Source: Murdochiella massiliensis (GTDB taxonomy: Bacteria > Bacillota > Clostridia > Tissierellales > Peptoniphilaceae). From it: a stretch of 64,000 nucleotides of DNA. Location: positions 558,001-622,000 of the forward strand of contig NZ_FIZW01000002.1 of assembly GCF_900059565.1 (NCBI RefSeq), given 5' to 3'. A model generated the notes under the pieces. That model did not search any database. It was given only the letters and a program-made list of their open reading frames with translations, and was not told the origin of the DNA. This document shows, in pieces, positions 50,922 through 59,723 of the stretch; the stretch's first letter is position 1, and each line of letters starts with the position of its first letter. The position numbers and the translations under genes are program-made.

Positions 50922-52169
50922 ATGATCGAGTACAAAAAGGAATACGATAACGTTTTAGATGAACTGAAAGACCGCGGCTACTTTGACAACGCTACGGATG
51001 AGGCATCCCTGCGCAAACTTCTGGAAGAAGGACCCGTCAAATTCTACATCGGCTTTGATGCTACGGCGGATTCCCTGACGGTTGGACATTTCATTCAGAT
51101 CATGGTGCTGATGCGTATGCAGGCCTACGGACACATTCCCATTGCCCTTCTCGGCGGCGGTACCACAATGATCGGTGACCCCTCCGGACGCAGCGATATG
51201 CGTACGGTTATGACGCCGGAAAGAATTAATCACAATGCGGAGTGCTTCTATAAACAGCTTTCGCGCTTCATCGATTTTCACGATGGCAACGCAATGGTGG
51301 TCAATAACCGCGACTGGCTGTTGGATCTGAATTTCCTCGGTTTTATGCGCGATGTTGGGGTCCACTTCAACGTCGGCGAAATGATAAAAAAAGATGCCTA
51401 TAAAAATCGCCTGGCCACCGGTGGTCTCACGTTCTTTGAGTTTGCCTATATGCTTTTGCAAAGCTATGACTTTTTGGAACTGTATCGCCGTGAGGGCTGC
51501 CGTCTACAATTCGGCGGTTCGGATCAATGGGCCAACATTATCGGCGGTGTCGATCTGGTACGAAAAGCAGAGAATGCCAACGTTTACGGCATGACCTTTA
51601 AACTCTTAACGACAGCGGATGGCGTAAAAATGGGCAAATCCATGAAGGGCGCCGTTTGGCTTGACGAGGAAAAAACCTCTCCCTATGAGCTTTTCCAATA
51701 TATGCGCAATGTGGATGATCGCGATGTGACGAAGTTCCTGTTGCAGCTGACTTTCCTGCCCAAGGCGGAATGCGTGGAGCTGGGCAGTTATTCGGATGAG
51801 CGCATCAATCAGGGCAAGGAACGCCTGGCCTACGAGGTGACGCGCATCGTACACGGCAAAGAAAAAGCGGATGAGGCGCTCGCCGCTTCCAAAGCGCTAT
51901 TCAGCGCCGGGGTGGATCATGAGCATATGCCCGAAAAGCGCATCGCGTTTGAGGGCGAATCCATCGGTCTTCTCAATCTCTTGACTCTTGCCGAGCTCAC
52001 CAAGTCCAACGGCGAAGCACGTCGCTTGGTGCAACAGGGCGGTATTGCGGTCGATGATGCCAAAGTGACCGATATCACGGCGGAGATCCCGCGCGCATCG
52101 TTGCGCGATGGCATTACCGTCAAAAAAGGCAAAAAAGTCTATCTGCGTGTTCTTGTGGATGAGGAATAA
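50922..52169 (+). CDS. tyrS: Tyrosyl-tRNA synthetase
   Basis: A 415-aa class I synthetase. The HIGH-like motif is TVGHF in FDATADSLTVGHF (about residues 40-52), the KMSKS motif is KMGKSMKG (about 235), and an S4 RNA-binding domain forms the C-terminus (LVQQGGIAVDDAKVTD). ATG 50922 has AAGGAG; the open frame to 50811 overlaps the MFS gene. No T-box riboswitch fits in the short gap. Confidence 0.95.
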   Translation: MIEYKKEYDNVLDELKDRGYFDNATDEASLRKLLEEGPVKFYIGFDATADSLTVGHFIQIMVLMRMQAYGHIPIALLGGGTTMIGDPSGRSDMRTVMTPERINHNAECFYKQLSRFIDFHDGNAMVVNNRDWLLDLNFLGFMRDVGVHFNVGEMIKKDAYKNRLATGGLTFFEFAYMLLQSYDFLELYRREGCRLQFGGSDQWANIIGGVDLVRKAENANVYGMTFKLLTTADGVKMGKSMKGAVWLDEEKTSPYELFQYMRNVDDRDVTKFLLQLTFLPKAECVELGSYSDERINQGKERLAYEVTRIVHGKEKADEALAASKALFSAGVDHEHMPEKRIAFEGESIGLLNLLTLAELTKSNGEARRLVQQGGIAVDDAKVTDITAEIPRASLRDGITVKKGKKVYLRVLVDEE

Positions 52170-52190
52170 CAAACGAATCGAAAAGAAAAA

Positions 52191-52222
52191 ACGGCGCGCG
52201 GAAATGACCTCCTGCGCGCCGT
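52191..52222. terminator. Hairpin after tyrS
   Basis: ACGGCGCGC / GCGCGCCGT perfect 9-bp stem. No T run follows on the plus strand; T-rich sequence flanks it on the minus strand. Transcription may continue into the next gene. Confidence 0.5.
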
Positions 52223-52256
52223 AAACGATACAGAGAAAAGAGAGAAAGAGCAAAAG

Positions 52257-53327
52257 ATGAAACGTCGTCTGCCCCTTGCTACATTGAGTTTGATTGCCGG
52301 TTTTGCCGTTCTCGGCGAATCGTTACAGGTTTACCGTCCCGAATTGCGCACACTTTGCGGAGCTATTGCCATGGTTGTCGGCATCGCCTTTATTATCCAG
52401 TCCTTTGCCGACTCCACACATCTGGCCAACGAGATGCAGGGCCCTGTCGGGTTTTCGCTTTTTGCCTATTTTCCGCTGGCGCTCCTTTATCTTTCGCCCT
52501 ATGCACGCGACTATTTCATCGGCGAAAGTGCGAAAAAGCTATTCTTGGTCGGTCTGGTCGCGCATCTGATCCTGACGCTCTACTATCTCTATCGTCTTAT
52601 TCGGAATCGTCGCGTAGAAGCTGTGCAGCCAACATCCCTGCTCTTTTTTGTCGGCATTGCCGTTATCGGCGAAACAGCAGCCTCCTTCAACCTGATTGCC
52701 TTCGGCCGCGTTTTCTTTTTTATCGGCCTGGCCACCGCTTTTCCTCTCTATGCCCTTCTTTTATGGTATCGTCTAAAAAGGCGGAAGCCGGCGAAGGCAT
52801 CGGTTGCGGATGCGGACGCTACGACGATCGGTGGTGCTTCCTCGGGCGCGAGCAATGCGACCAACACGAGCACCGACAAGAAGAAAAACACGGGCGTTAC
52901 GGCAAGCAATCGCTCGGGTCGGGAAAACTCGGCCTTCGCTTCCGCGCAGCTGGAGACCACACTTCTTGCGCCGGTGGGCATATTGCTTGCCGCGTATCCG
53001 CTTCTTTTTGAAGACGCCGGCCCACTGTTCTTTTTTTTACGGATTGCCACGATCGCACGCTGGGCAATTTCCCTCTGGCGTCTGATCGGCCTTTTCATCA
53101 AGCCGTTCTCCTCCGGTCTATTGCTCTCCGCCTTCCCGTTCGCGATTTCCGCGCTGGCTTTACAACGTGCGGACCTTTATCTTGAAAAGCTTTCTACAGT
53201 GGGCGGCGCGACCATGTCGTTGACCTTTGGCGTCTCGATGCAATGGCTCTATCTCCTGCCAACTCTTCTGGCAACATTGCTTTGTTATCTCCTGTTTCTG
53301 CGGCTGTTGTGGAATCTCGTAAAATAA
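52257..53327 (+). CDS. TDT (tellurite-resistance/dicarboxylate, SLAC1-like) family transporter
   Basis: A 356-aa protein with about ten hydrophobic segments. The N-terminal half follows TDT patterns (a GFAVLGESLQ membrane start, GPVGFSLFAYFPLALLYLS, TSLLFFVGIAVIGETA). A 55-residue Ala/Thr/Ser/Asn/Lys-rich segment (about 178-233) interrupts a loop after the sixth segment and is not part of the family. Substrate unknown. Confidence 0.6.
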   Translation: MKRRLPLATLSLIAGFAVLGESLQVYRPELRTLCGAIAMVVGIAFIIQSFADSTHLANEMQGPVGFSLFAYFPLALLYLSPYARDYFIGESAKKLFLVGLVAHLILTLYYLYRLIRNRRVEAVQPTSLLFFVGIAVIGETAASFNLIAFGRVFFFIGLATAFPLYALLLWYRLKRRKPAKASVADADATTIGGASSGASNATNTSTDKKKNTGVTASNRSGRENSAFASAQLETTLLAPVGILLAAYPLLFEDAGPLFFFLRIATIARWAISLWRLIGLFIKPFSSGLLLSAFPFAISALALQRADLYLEKLSTVGGATMSLTFGVSMQWLYLLPTLLATLLCYLLFLRLLWNLVK

Positions 53328-53352
53328 AAGTCCTGTATTCGCATGAAAGTGA

Positions 53353-54972
53353 ATGACTATGCTACGTTATATCGTAAACGAAAAGAAAGAGTTTTCTCTA
53401 TTTCTGATTTTAATGCCTTTGCGCGCTCTGAGCTCTGTAGCGGTCACGGCTATTATTGCCAGTATTATTGATTTCGCGATGAGCGGATCATTGCATCAAT
53501 TGCCGAAATATTTTTTGTATTTTTTCTGGTACATCGTCGTCGATTTCCTCATAAATATTTTTGATGCAAAAATACATTTTACGTTAATTCAAAAGAGTAT
53601 CTCCAGCGTAAGACAGCGCCTTTTTCAAAAAATGATGTGGCAAAATAAAGATTTATTTCTGAATAAAGCATCAACCTATCTATCCGTTATCGAAAATGAC
53701 GTGGAAATTCTGCGTGAAGTTCTCTATACGATTATGGATATGATGGAAGATTGTTTGCGCATGTTTTTCGCGATTCTTGTCGTGTTTTACTATAGCTGGC
53801 AGATAGGTCTGTTCATTCTGCTTACTTCCTTTTTACAGGCGTTTATTCCCGTTATTTTTGGAGAAAAATTAGAACGCGCCGGGTCATCCTATACGATGGG
53901 ACAGGAGAAACACATTGCAAGCCTAAAAGACTACCTTTCTGCCTATATGACAGCTAAAATTTTTCATATTGAACAAACGTTGACGAACCATTATGGAGAA
54001 ACCGTACATGAGGTGGAAACAAAATGGAAAGAGAAGGAGTTTTTAAGCTCTTTCGTTAATTCTTTTTCTTATGTTTTTAATAAAATTGCATATTTGGGAA
54101 TTTTCCTTGTCGGAGGCTATTTGCTGATTATTGGAAGCATTCGTTTGTCAATTATTGTTGCAATTACGAATGTCGTTTCGTATATCAGCGGTCCTTCTTT
54201 GTATTTGGTTGATGATTTAGCAAAGATCAAGGCCGCACAAGCCGCATTTTTTCGGATAGAAAAAATCCTGAATCAAGAAGTAGAGCAAAGTCCGGTTAAT
54301 GATCAGCCGCTATCATTGCAGACAATTCAATTGGTCAATGTTTCCTTTGCCTACGAGAAGAAGAGCATACTAAACACCGTCTCCTATCAGTTTGACCACA
54401 ACACAAAATACCTTATCGTCGGAAAAAACGGCGCAGGAAAAACGACTTTGCTCAATTTACTCTCCGGTTTAGAGGAAGAATATACAGGAAAAATTATGTA
54501 TAACAATATCGATCGACGACAAATCAGTCGTGAAAATATAGCAAAAAACATTTGTCTCATCGAACAGACTCCCTTCCTTTTTAACGATACGATTTTAAAC
54601 AATGTAACGTTATTTGAAACGTTCCGTATAGAAGAAGTCAAACAGGTCTTAGCCCAAGTCGGGCTGCTGGATTATGTTCATGGATTAAAAGACGGATTGC
54701 AAACCATTCTCTTCGAAAACGGTAGAAACCTATCGGGCGGTGAAAAGCAACGTTTAGCTCTTGCACGGGCCTTACTGCGTAAAACACCATTTATCCTCTT
54801 GGATGAATACACCTCTAATCTGGATAATCGTTCACTGGAAGAGATTGAACGTTGCATCTTTTCTCTAAAGAATGTGACCGTGATTGTCGTCTCCCATCGT
54901 ACCGAGGAAAAAGACGAGAATTACCAACACATCATCCGCATAGAAAATAATCAGATCCATGTGCTAAAATAA
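53353..54972 (+). CDS. ABC exporter (fused membrane and ATPase)
   Basis: A 539-aa half-transporter. Six membrane segments in the first 300 residues; Walker A GKNGAGKTT (about 357), Q-loop LIEQTPF, signature LSGGEKQR (about 457), Walker B FILLDEY, and switch His VSHR. It resembles bacteriocin/peptide or lipid exporters. DNA is visibly AT-richer than flanking genes, suggesting horizontal acquisition. The substrate cannot be read from the sequence; no peptide precursor gene is seen beside it. Confidence 0.85.
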   Translation: MTMLRYIVNEKKEFSLFLILMPLRALSSVAVTAIIASIIDFAMSGSLHQLPKYFLYFFWYIVVDFLINIFDAKIHFTLIQKSISSVRQRLFQKMMWQNKDLFLNKASTYLSVIENDVEILREVLYTIMDMMEDCLRMFFAILVVFYYSWQIGLFILLTSFLQAFIPVIFGEKLERAGSSYTMGQEKHIASLKDYLSAYMTAKIFHIEQTLTNHYGETVHEVETKWKEKEFLSSFVNSFSYVFNKIAYLGIFLVGGYLLIIGSIRLSIIVAITNVVSYISGPSLYLVDDLAKIKAAQAAFFRIEKILNQEVEQSPVNDQPLSLQTIQLVNVSFAYEKKSILNTVSYQFDHNTKYLIVGKNGAGKTTLLNLLSGLEEEYTGKIMYNNIDRRQISRENIAKNICLIEQTPFLFNDTILNNVTLFETFRIEEVKQVLAQVGLLDYVHGLKDGLQTILFENGRNLSGGEKQRLALARALLRKTPFILLDEYTSNLDNRSLEEIERCIFSLKNVTVIVVSHRTEEKDENYQHIIRIENNQIHVLK

Positions 54973-55017
54973 GATGGACCGTTTGCCAGTTTGCCGATAA
55001 TCGGCATATATTAAAAA

Positions 55018-55068
55018 AACACTTCGCCGCCTTGAGATAAAACCATCCTCAGGCGGCGGTGCTTTTTT
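55018..55068. terminator. Terminator between ABC exporter and metK
   Basis: CCGCCTTGAG / CTCAGGCGG stem followed by TGCTTTTTT on the plus strand; A-rich on the other side, so it may serve both convergent genes. Confidence 0.8.
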
Positions 55069-55079
55069 ACATTCTTACA

Positions 55080-56228
55080 CTACAGTTTGATCGCCAAATC
55101 TGTCTGTTCCCAGGGCATCTTGGCGGCATTACTGCCAAAGTGACCATAGCAGGATACCGATGAAAAGATGGGATTTGTCAGGCCAAAGCGTTGAATGATG
55201 GCCGCGGGGCGCATATCGACGCTGTTTCGGATTGCACGAGCGAGGATACTCTGCTTAACGTTTTCGGTTCCGAAGGTCTCGATACGTACCGACATGGGCT
55301 CCGCCAAGCCGATGGCATAACTGAGTTGCACTTCACACTGATCGGCTAAGCCTTGCGCCACGATGTTTTTCGCGATGTAACGAGCCATGTAGGCGCCGCT
55401 ACGATCCACTTTGGTGGCATCCTTTCCGGAGAACGAGCCTCCCCCATGACGAGCGTAACCGCCGTAGGTGTCTACGATGAGCTTGCGGCCGGTCAGGCCG
55501 GAATCTGCAGCGGGGCCTCCCTGCACAAAACGGCCTGTGGGATTGACATAATACTGCGTATCATCGTCCAGCATCGCTGCAGGAAGCACCTCATTGATGA
55601 CATGGCGACACACTTCGGCGCGCACCTCCTCAATGGAAACATCCGCCCGATGTTGCGTGGAAACCAATACTGACGCAATGCGCATAGGTCGATTGCCGTC
55701 ATATTCCACGGTGACTTGTGATTTGCCGTCTGGCAGGAGAAAGGGGAGCTTTCCGCTGCGTCGCATCGCTTCCAGACGCTTCGTCAAGGTATGCGCAAGT
55801 TCGATGGGTAGAGGCATCAGGCTTTTGGTTTGGTTACAAGCATAGCCGAACATCATCCCCTGATCGCCTGCACCGGCATCGAGTCGCTCGGCGTCCCGAC
55901 TGCGGGCAATCCCACGGGCAATATCGGGGGACTGGCGATGAATGTCCACCGTAATCTCACACGTTTGCGCGTCGAAGCCGTGTCCGGGTTGCGTATAGCC
56001 GATTTCCGAGATCACCTCGCGGGCAATGGCACGGTAATCGACCTCCGCTTCCGAAGAGATTTCCCCAAAAATATGCATTTTTTCTTCCGCACAGGTTACC
56101 TCACAGGCAACGTGGGAATCGGGATCTTGCGCCAACAGCGCATCCAAAATACGGTCGGCTACCTGATCACAGACTTTATCCGGATGACCACAGGTCACCG
56201 ATTCCGAAGTAAATAACATTTTGTCCAT
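55080..56228 (-). CDS. metK: S-adenosylmethionine synthetase
   Basis: A 382-aa enzyme making SAM from methionine and ATP. SVTCGHPDKVCDQ (about residues 9-21), GAGDQGMMFGYA (about 120-131), and GGSFSGKDATKVDRS (about 261-275). It starts 12 bp after the radical SAM gene stop, so both are probably one transcript. That pairing makes sense: metK supplies the cofactor used upstream. Confidence 0.95.
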   Translation of the reverse strand: MDKMLFTSESVTCGHPDKVCDQVADRILDALLAQDPDSHVACEVTCAEEKMHIFGEISSEAEVDYRAIAREVISEIGYTQPGHGFDAQTCEITVDIHRQSPDIARGIARSRDAERLDAGAGDQGMMFGYACNQTKSLMPLPIELAHTLTKRLEAMRRSGKLPFLLPDGKSQVTVEYDGNRPMRIASVLVSTQHRADVSIEEVRAEVCRHVINEVLPAAMLDDDTQYYVNPTGRFVQGGPAADSGLTGRKLIVDTYGGYARHGGGSFSGKDATKVDRSGAYMARYIAKNIVAQGLADQCEVQLSYAIGLAEPMSVRIETFGTENVKQSILARAIRNSVDMRPAAIIQRFGLTNPIFSSVSCYGHFGSNAAKMPWEQTDLAIKL

Positions 56229-56240
56229 GATTTTCTCCGA

Positions 56241-57626
56241 TCAATCTTTTTTCGCCATTTTTCCGGTACGCTGCACACCTTTTCGATTTGGCTTCGCCTC
56301 CCACAATTCTTTTGCCACCGGCGCCCATGCTTTTGCCGCCGGAACGCAGCGGTCACTATAAACCCGCGCTTCTTCCGGGCTTTGCAGGTCGGTCGAGTGC
56401 GCACCGGATTTGTCCACCATCTGCGTTAAACGGCCGGGATTATCCAAAACCGGGCAGGGCCGCAACATATTCTCATTGAACGGCTGATTATGGCGATAGG
56501 CCATGAAAAGCGGAGACTGATAGCACTCCAGAAGTGTCTTTTCTTTGATATTGGAATCGGAGTAATGAATGAATGCGCACGGCTCCATGTCGCCATTTGC
56601 ATTGATATGGCAATATCCGCGTCCACCGGCAACACAGCCGCCTACCGCATCGCCGTCATTCCAGAAGTCTATGGTAAAGAGCGGTTTGGTTTGACGGAAT
56701 TTATGGATCTGCTCATACATGAACTTGCGCTGTTCCGCCGTGGCAATGAGTTCCGGTACCGCACCGGCGCCAATGGGCATATAGGTAAAGAACCAGGCAA
56801 ATTTCGCGCCAAGTTCAATCATGGCGTCAAAGTATTCTTCGCTGCCGATTACCTCTGCGCTTTTACTGGTATAGCAGCAGGAAAGACCAAACAGCAGCTT
56901 GCGTTCTTTCAAGCGTTTGGTCGCTTCAATCACTTTCTGATACGTGCCCTGTCCGCGACGGAAGTCGGTAGCTTCCTCGAAGCCTTCAATGCTGATCGCC
57001 GGAACGAAGTTTTTTACGCGCAACATTTCATCGGCAAAGGCATCATCAATGAGTGTTGCATTGGTAAAAGAAAGAAAGGCACAATCGCTGTGTTTTTCGC
57101 ACAGGCGAATCAAATCCGCTTTGCGCACGAGCGGTTCACCGCCGGAATAGATGTACACGTAGGTGCCCAGTTCTTTTCCCTGTCGAATCACATCGTCCAG
57201 TTGCTCAAAGGTCAAATTCATCTTGTTGCCGTATTCCGCCGCCCAGCAACCGGTACATTGAAGATTGCATGCGGAAGTCGGATCCATAAGAATGGCCCAG
57301 GGAACATTACACTGATACATCTCTTGCATTTTCATGATCTGCGGCATACCGATCAACATGCTGTTGATCGCTACGGTTTCCACCAGCTTCTTTCGTTGGC
57401 CGTTGTCGATATCCGTCCAAAGGCTCTTGACCAGCTGTGACCAGTTGTTGTCCGGATCTGCCAGAGCTTTGCGAATGCCTTCAACCTGCGTGGTAATAGA
57501 CTGTCCGTTTTTGTCATATTTTTCCAGCAGGTCCAATAATTTGGGGATATTGGTCTCCGGGTCCTTGTCCAAATAGTCATAGACCTTCTTCATGGCAAAG
57601 CCTTTTACTGCTTCTGTCGCTTTCAT
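56241..57626 (-). CDS. Radical SAM enzyme with SPASM-like C-terminus
   Basis: A 461-aa enzyme. An N-terminal 100-residue helical region precedes the radical SAM cluster CNLQCTGC (about residues 119-126), IYSGGEP (about 157), and a C-terminal Cys-rich segment (GGCVAGGRGYCHINANGDMEPC, CPVLDNP) that likely binds auxiliary 4Fe-4S clusters. Similar proteins are common in Bacillota without assigned function. No RiPP precursor is visible nearby. It is preceded by a structured leader and followed by metK. Confidence 0.85.
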   Translation of the reverse strand: MKATEAVKGFAMKKVYDYLDKDPETNIPKLLDLLEKYDKNGQSITTQVEGIRKALADPDNNWSQLVKSLWTDIDNGQRKKLVETVAINSMLIGMPQIMKMQEMYQCNVPWAILMDPTSACNLQCTGCWAAEYGNKMNLTFEQLDDVIRQGKELGTYVYIYSGGEPLVRKADLIRLCEKHSDCAFLSFTNATLIDDAFADEMLRVKNFVPAISIEGFEEATDFRRGQGTYQKVIEATKRLKERKLLFGLSCCYTSKSAEVIGSEEYFDAMIELGAKFAWFFTYMPIGAGAVPELIATAEQRKFMYEQIHKFRQTKPLFTIDFWNDGDAVGGCVAGGRGYCHINANGDMEPCAFIHYSDSNIKEKTLLECYQSPLFMAYRHNQPFNENMLRPCPVLDNPGRLTQMVDKSGAHSTDLQSPEEARVYSDRCVPAAKAWAPVAKELWEAKPNRKGVQRTGKMAKKD

Positions 57627-57750
57627 TACGACGACTCCTTTCTGTTTCCATACCTCATTCCGGTTTTGCTGGCTGATTCAGGTTTCACGGTCATTCCGGC
57701 TTTCACTGCCTCATTCCATAGGATTTGCCTTTAGCCTATCGGAGTCGTCG
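57627..57750 (-). promoter_or_regulatory. Structured leader sequestering the radical SAM ribosome-binding site
   Basis: On the minus strand CGACGACTCC (57750-57741) is exactly complementary to GGAGTCGTCG (57638-57629), which contains the ribosome-binding site just before ATG 57626. Inside lie ATAGG/CCTAT, GGC/GCC and CCGG-containing arms. This gives a multibranch fold closed by a 10-bp stem. No known riboswitch motif (SAM-I, SAM-II) matches by eye. Confidence 0.55.
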
Positions 57751-57840
57751 AAAAAGAGCCATGGGTAAAAAATGTCGAATGTCCGAATTTTCAAAGAACG
57801 GAAAAATTGCGCAAATTTGCCTATTTTCTACGAATTACGC

Positions 57841-57866
57841 AAAAAAGTCGCCCAAGGGCGACTCAT
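57841..57866 (-). terminator. Terminator after the TetR gene
   Basis: GAGTCGCCC-TTG-GGGCGACT with TTTTTT on the minus strand; read-through would enter the radical SAM leader. Confidence 0.85.
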
Positions 57867-57879
57867 GGATACGGAATAG

Positions 57880-58017
57880 GGCGAAATAAATTCGATTTCG
57901 TCGTCGGCCTGTACCGCGAAGTACATTCGATTTAGTCATTGGCCTGTACCGCGAAGTACATTTGATTTAGTCGGCCTGTACCGCGAAGTAAATTCGATTT
58001 AGTCTTCAGCCTGTACT
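57880..58017. repeat. Four tandem copies (32-36 bp) including the 3' end of the TetR gene
   Basis: Units contain GCGAAGTA-ATTCGATTTAGTC and GGCCTGTACC. The last unit overlaps the TetR stop (57999) and its final codons (AVQAED). The copies therefore look like a duplication of the gene end spreading downstream. Unit length varies by a few bases. Confidence 0.8.
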
Positions 58018-58547
58018 GCGCTGATTAAAAAGCGCTCAAAAAGTATCCCCAGCCTCTCCACGCCTTCGTCGATATCATCTTCCATGTGGTTCCAAAAGAA
58101 TTGCATCACAAAACCGATGTAGGCATAGCGACAAAACGAGGCGATGCTGCGCAAATATTCCTCAGAAAGGGAGCGACCTTCAGCAACTTGACTTACAATC
58201 CGCGAAAACACATCATCCGTCAAGGAAAAAATATAGCGTTCCAACCGGTCTCGGGAAAGACCGTTAAACACATGGTAAACCATGCGAGAATGCGCCTTGC
58301 AGTGTCGCAACGCATCTTTTGTAACGCTCTTCCATTCTAACGACACATCCTTGGGCACAAACTCGTCGACTTTTTCCTGAAACCAGACGTCCAACAAAGC
58401 ATAAATATCCTGATAATGATAATAAAACGTATTGGGGCTGACCCCAGCACGTTTCACCAATGCGGACACCGTGATTTTATCAAAGGGTATTTCGTCCAGC
58501 ATCATCTGGAATGTATTTATGATGAGTGTTGTCGTATATTTTGCCAT
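57999..58547 (-). CDS. TetR/AcrR family regulator
   Basis: A 182-aa regulator starting at ATG 58547 (MAKYTTTLIINTFQMML) behind GAGAGGAAGG. HTH: ITVSALVKRAGVSPNTFYYHYQD (about 23-45). The C-terminal ligand domain resembles the TetR_C_7 type. It is upstream of and codirectional with the radical SAM operon but separated by a terminator, so it may regulate it. Ligand unknown. Confidence 0.87.
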   Translation of the reverse strand: MAKYTTTLIINTFQMMLDEIPFDKITVSALVKRAGVSPNTFYYHYQDIYALLDVWFQEKVDEFVPKDVSLEWKSVTKDALRHCKAHSRMVYHVFNGLSRDRLERYIFSLTDDVFSRIVSQVAEGRSLSEEYLRSIASFCRYAYIGFVMQFFWNHMEDDIDEGVERLGILFERFLISAVQAED

Positions 58548-58575
58548 GCCTTCCTCTCTTCTTCTGACTGAGGAT

Positions 58576-58743
58576 TTATTCTTCTTCCGGTTCAAGCAGA
58601 TCTAAATTTTCGATATACCCGTTGTCTTTCCACCAGGTGAGCAGCCATCCCCGATAATCCGTCTTCCACGTACGCAATTCAATAAACTTCGCACCAATGG
58701 CAATCATCGTGGCATAAAACGGTTGTATGCTTAACGCTTTCAT
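58576..58743 (-). pseudogene. Truncated ASCH-domain protein (55 aa)
   Basis: ATG 58743 follows AAAGGAG. The first 34 residues match the ASCH opening (MKALSIQPFYATMIAIGAKF, then IELRTWKTDYRGWLL), but the rest of the roughly 110-residue beta-barrel is missing. The frame ends TWWKDNGYIENLDLLEPEEE. An internal deletion probably joined the N-terminus to a C-terminal fragment. ASCH domains bind modified nucleosides/RNA; this remnant is unlikely to fold normally. Confidence 0.65.
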
Positions 58744-59152
58744 TCTCTGCTCCTTTCAATGCGCCGGCCTTGACATTCTGCCGGGGTCAGCTTCGGCGTT
58801 CTGTCGCGTCGGCTTTCCAGCGACGTCAGAAGGCTCATGTCCTCGACGTTCTGAAGAGAAATTAATGCCGTTGCAGTGCGAGTTCAACTCTCGGAATGCT
58901 GCTCTCTTTCTTCTTTCAACATAACACAAAACGCGAAGCATGACACGCGCACACAGGTAATAATAAGGAGCCGGCCTCCGGCCGGCGGTTTCAAAACGCC
59001 GCCGAAGGCGGCTCCATTTTCAGACGCGCCGCCGTTAATGGTTCGAGCGGCGCTCCGCCTTCAAATCGCACCGCCAACGGCAGTTCCAGCGGCGCTCCGC
59101 TTTTGTCAAATCTGGCTGAAGAAGGCATCGAGGATCGAACGCCAGTGCCTGA
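58744..59152. other. Intergenic segment with GC-rich palindromes
   Basis: From about 58970 to 59105 there are overlapping GC-rich inverted repeats (GCCGGCC, GCCGCC/GGCGGC, GAGCGGCGCTCCGC). Part of this segment (59060-59105) recurs as an imperfect direct repeat at 59529-59568, on the far side of the inverted-repeat array. No gene is seen. Confidence 0.6.
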
Positions 59153-59506
59153 CCCTGGCTGGTGCAAGCTATTATCCGTAGCCAGGGCTTGCGAGCAAAA
59201 AGAAACCCTGGCTATAGCTCTTTATTTCACTCAGCCAGGGTCGCATGTAGGAAAATTAATCCTGGCTGATAAACTTTTTTTCTGCCAGCCAGGGTTCTAC
59301 TGAGAAAATTAGCCCTGGCTACAGCATTTTGTTTTGCACAGCCAGGGTTTCACCGCAAAAATTGGCCCTGGCTACAGCGTTTTGTTTCACACAGCCAGGG
59401 CTCGGCAGAAAAAATTAACCCCGGCTACGACATTTTGTTTTGCACCGCCAGGGTTTCAACGCAAAAATCGGCCCTGGCTTTGGCACTCCATCTTGTTCAG
59501 CCAGGG
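59153..59506. repeat. Array of seven evenly spaced inverted repeats (CCCTGGCT-N19-AGCCAGGG)
   Basis: Arms occur at 59153/59180, 59206/59233, 59260/59287, 59313/59340, 59366/59393, 59419/59446 and 59472/59499 (left/right arm starts). Within every unit the gap is 19 nt; between units it is 18 nt (19 once), so the period is 53-54 bp. Internal gaps of the later units are similar but not identical (ACAGC-TTTTGTTT-CAC type). Each arm could also pair with its outer neighbour, giving alternate hairpins. No cas gene or coding frame is associated. Confidence 0.9.
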
Positions 59507-59572
59507 TCGCCTACATTTTTTGAGCCTTCAATCGCGCCGCCAACGGCGGTCCCGCGGCGCACCTTTTGAAAT

Positions 59573-59610
59573 AAAAAGGAAGGCGACGGAAAAAGCCGTC
59601 GCCTTCCTTC
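59573..59610 (-). terminator. Terminator after the ABC-2 exporter operon
   Basis: AAGGAAGGCGACGG / CCGTCGCCTTCCTT is a perfect 14-bp stem followed by TTTTATTT on the minus strand. Confidence 0.88.
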
Positions 59611-59723
59611 AAACAAATGATGATCCTGTAGAACACCCTGCGTTTTCAGCCTTCTTCGTGCTCCCCTTCCGTTGCACAGACCTTAACATTCCCAGAAGCG
59701 CTTGAAAGGAGACCGAGACGTTC

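Noticed and set aside
55080-57626. RiPP biosynthetic cluster around the radical SAM enzyme
   Set aside because: No precursor peptide, peptidase or dedicated exporter lies in the operon; the nearby small ORF is an ASCH remnant.
57627-57750. SAM-I (S-box) riboswitch
   Set aside because: The conserved S-box core sequences are absent although the operon contains metK.
58756-58941. 61-aa minus-strand ORF in the region right of the ASCH remnant
   Set aside because: Arg-rich composition without a ribosome-binding site or a recognised domain.
59153-59506. CRISPR array
   Set aside because: The repeat is only 8 nt and alternates in orientation; spacers are 18-19 nt and similar to each other, and no cas genes are present.
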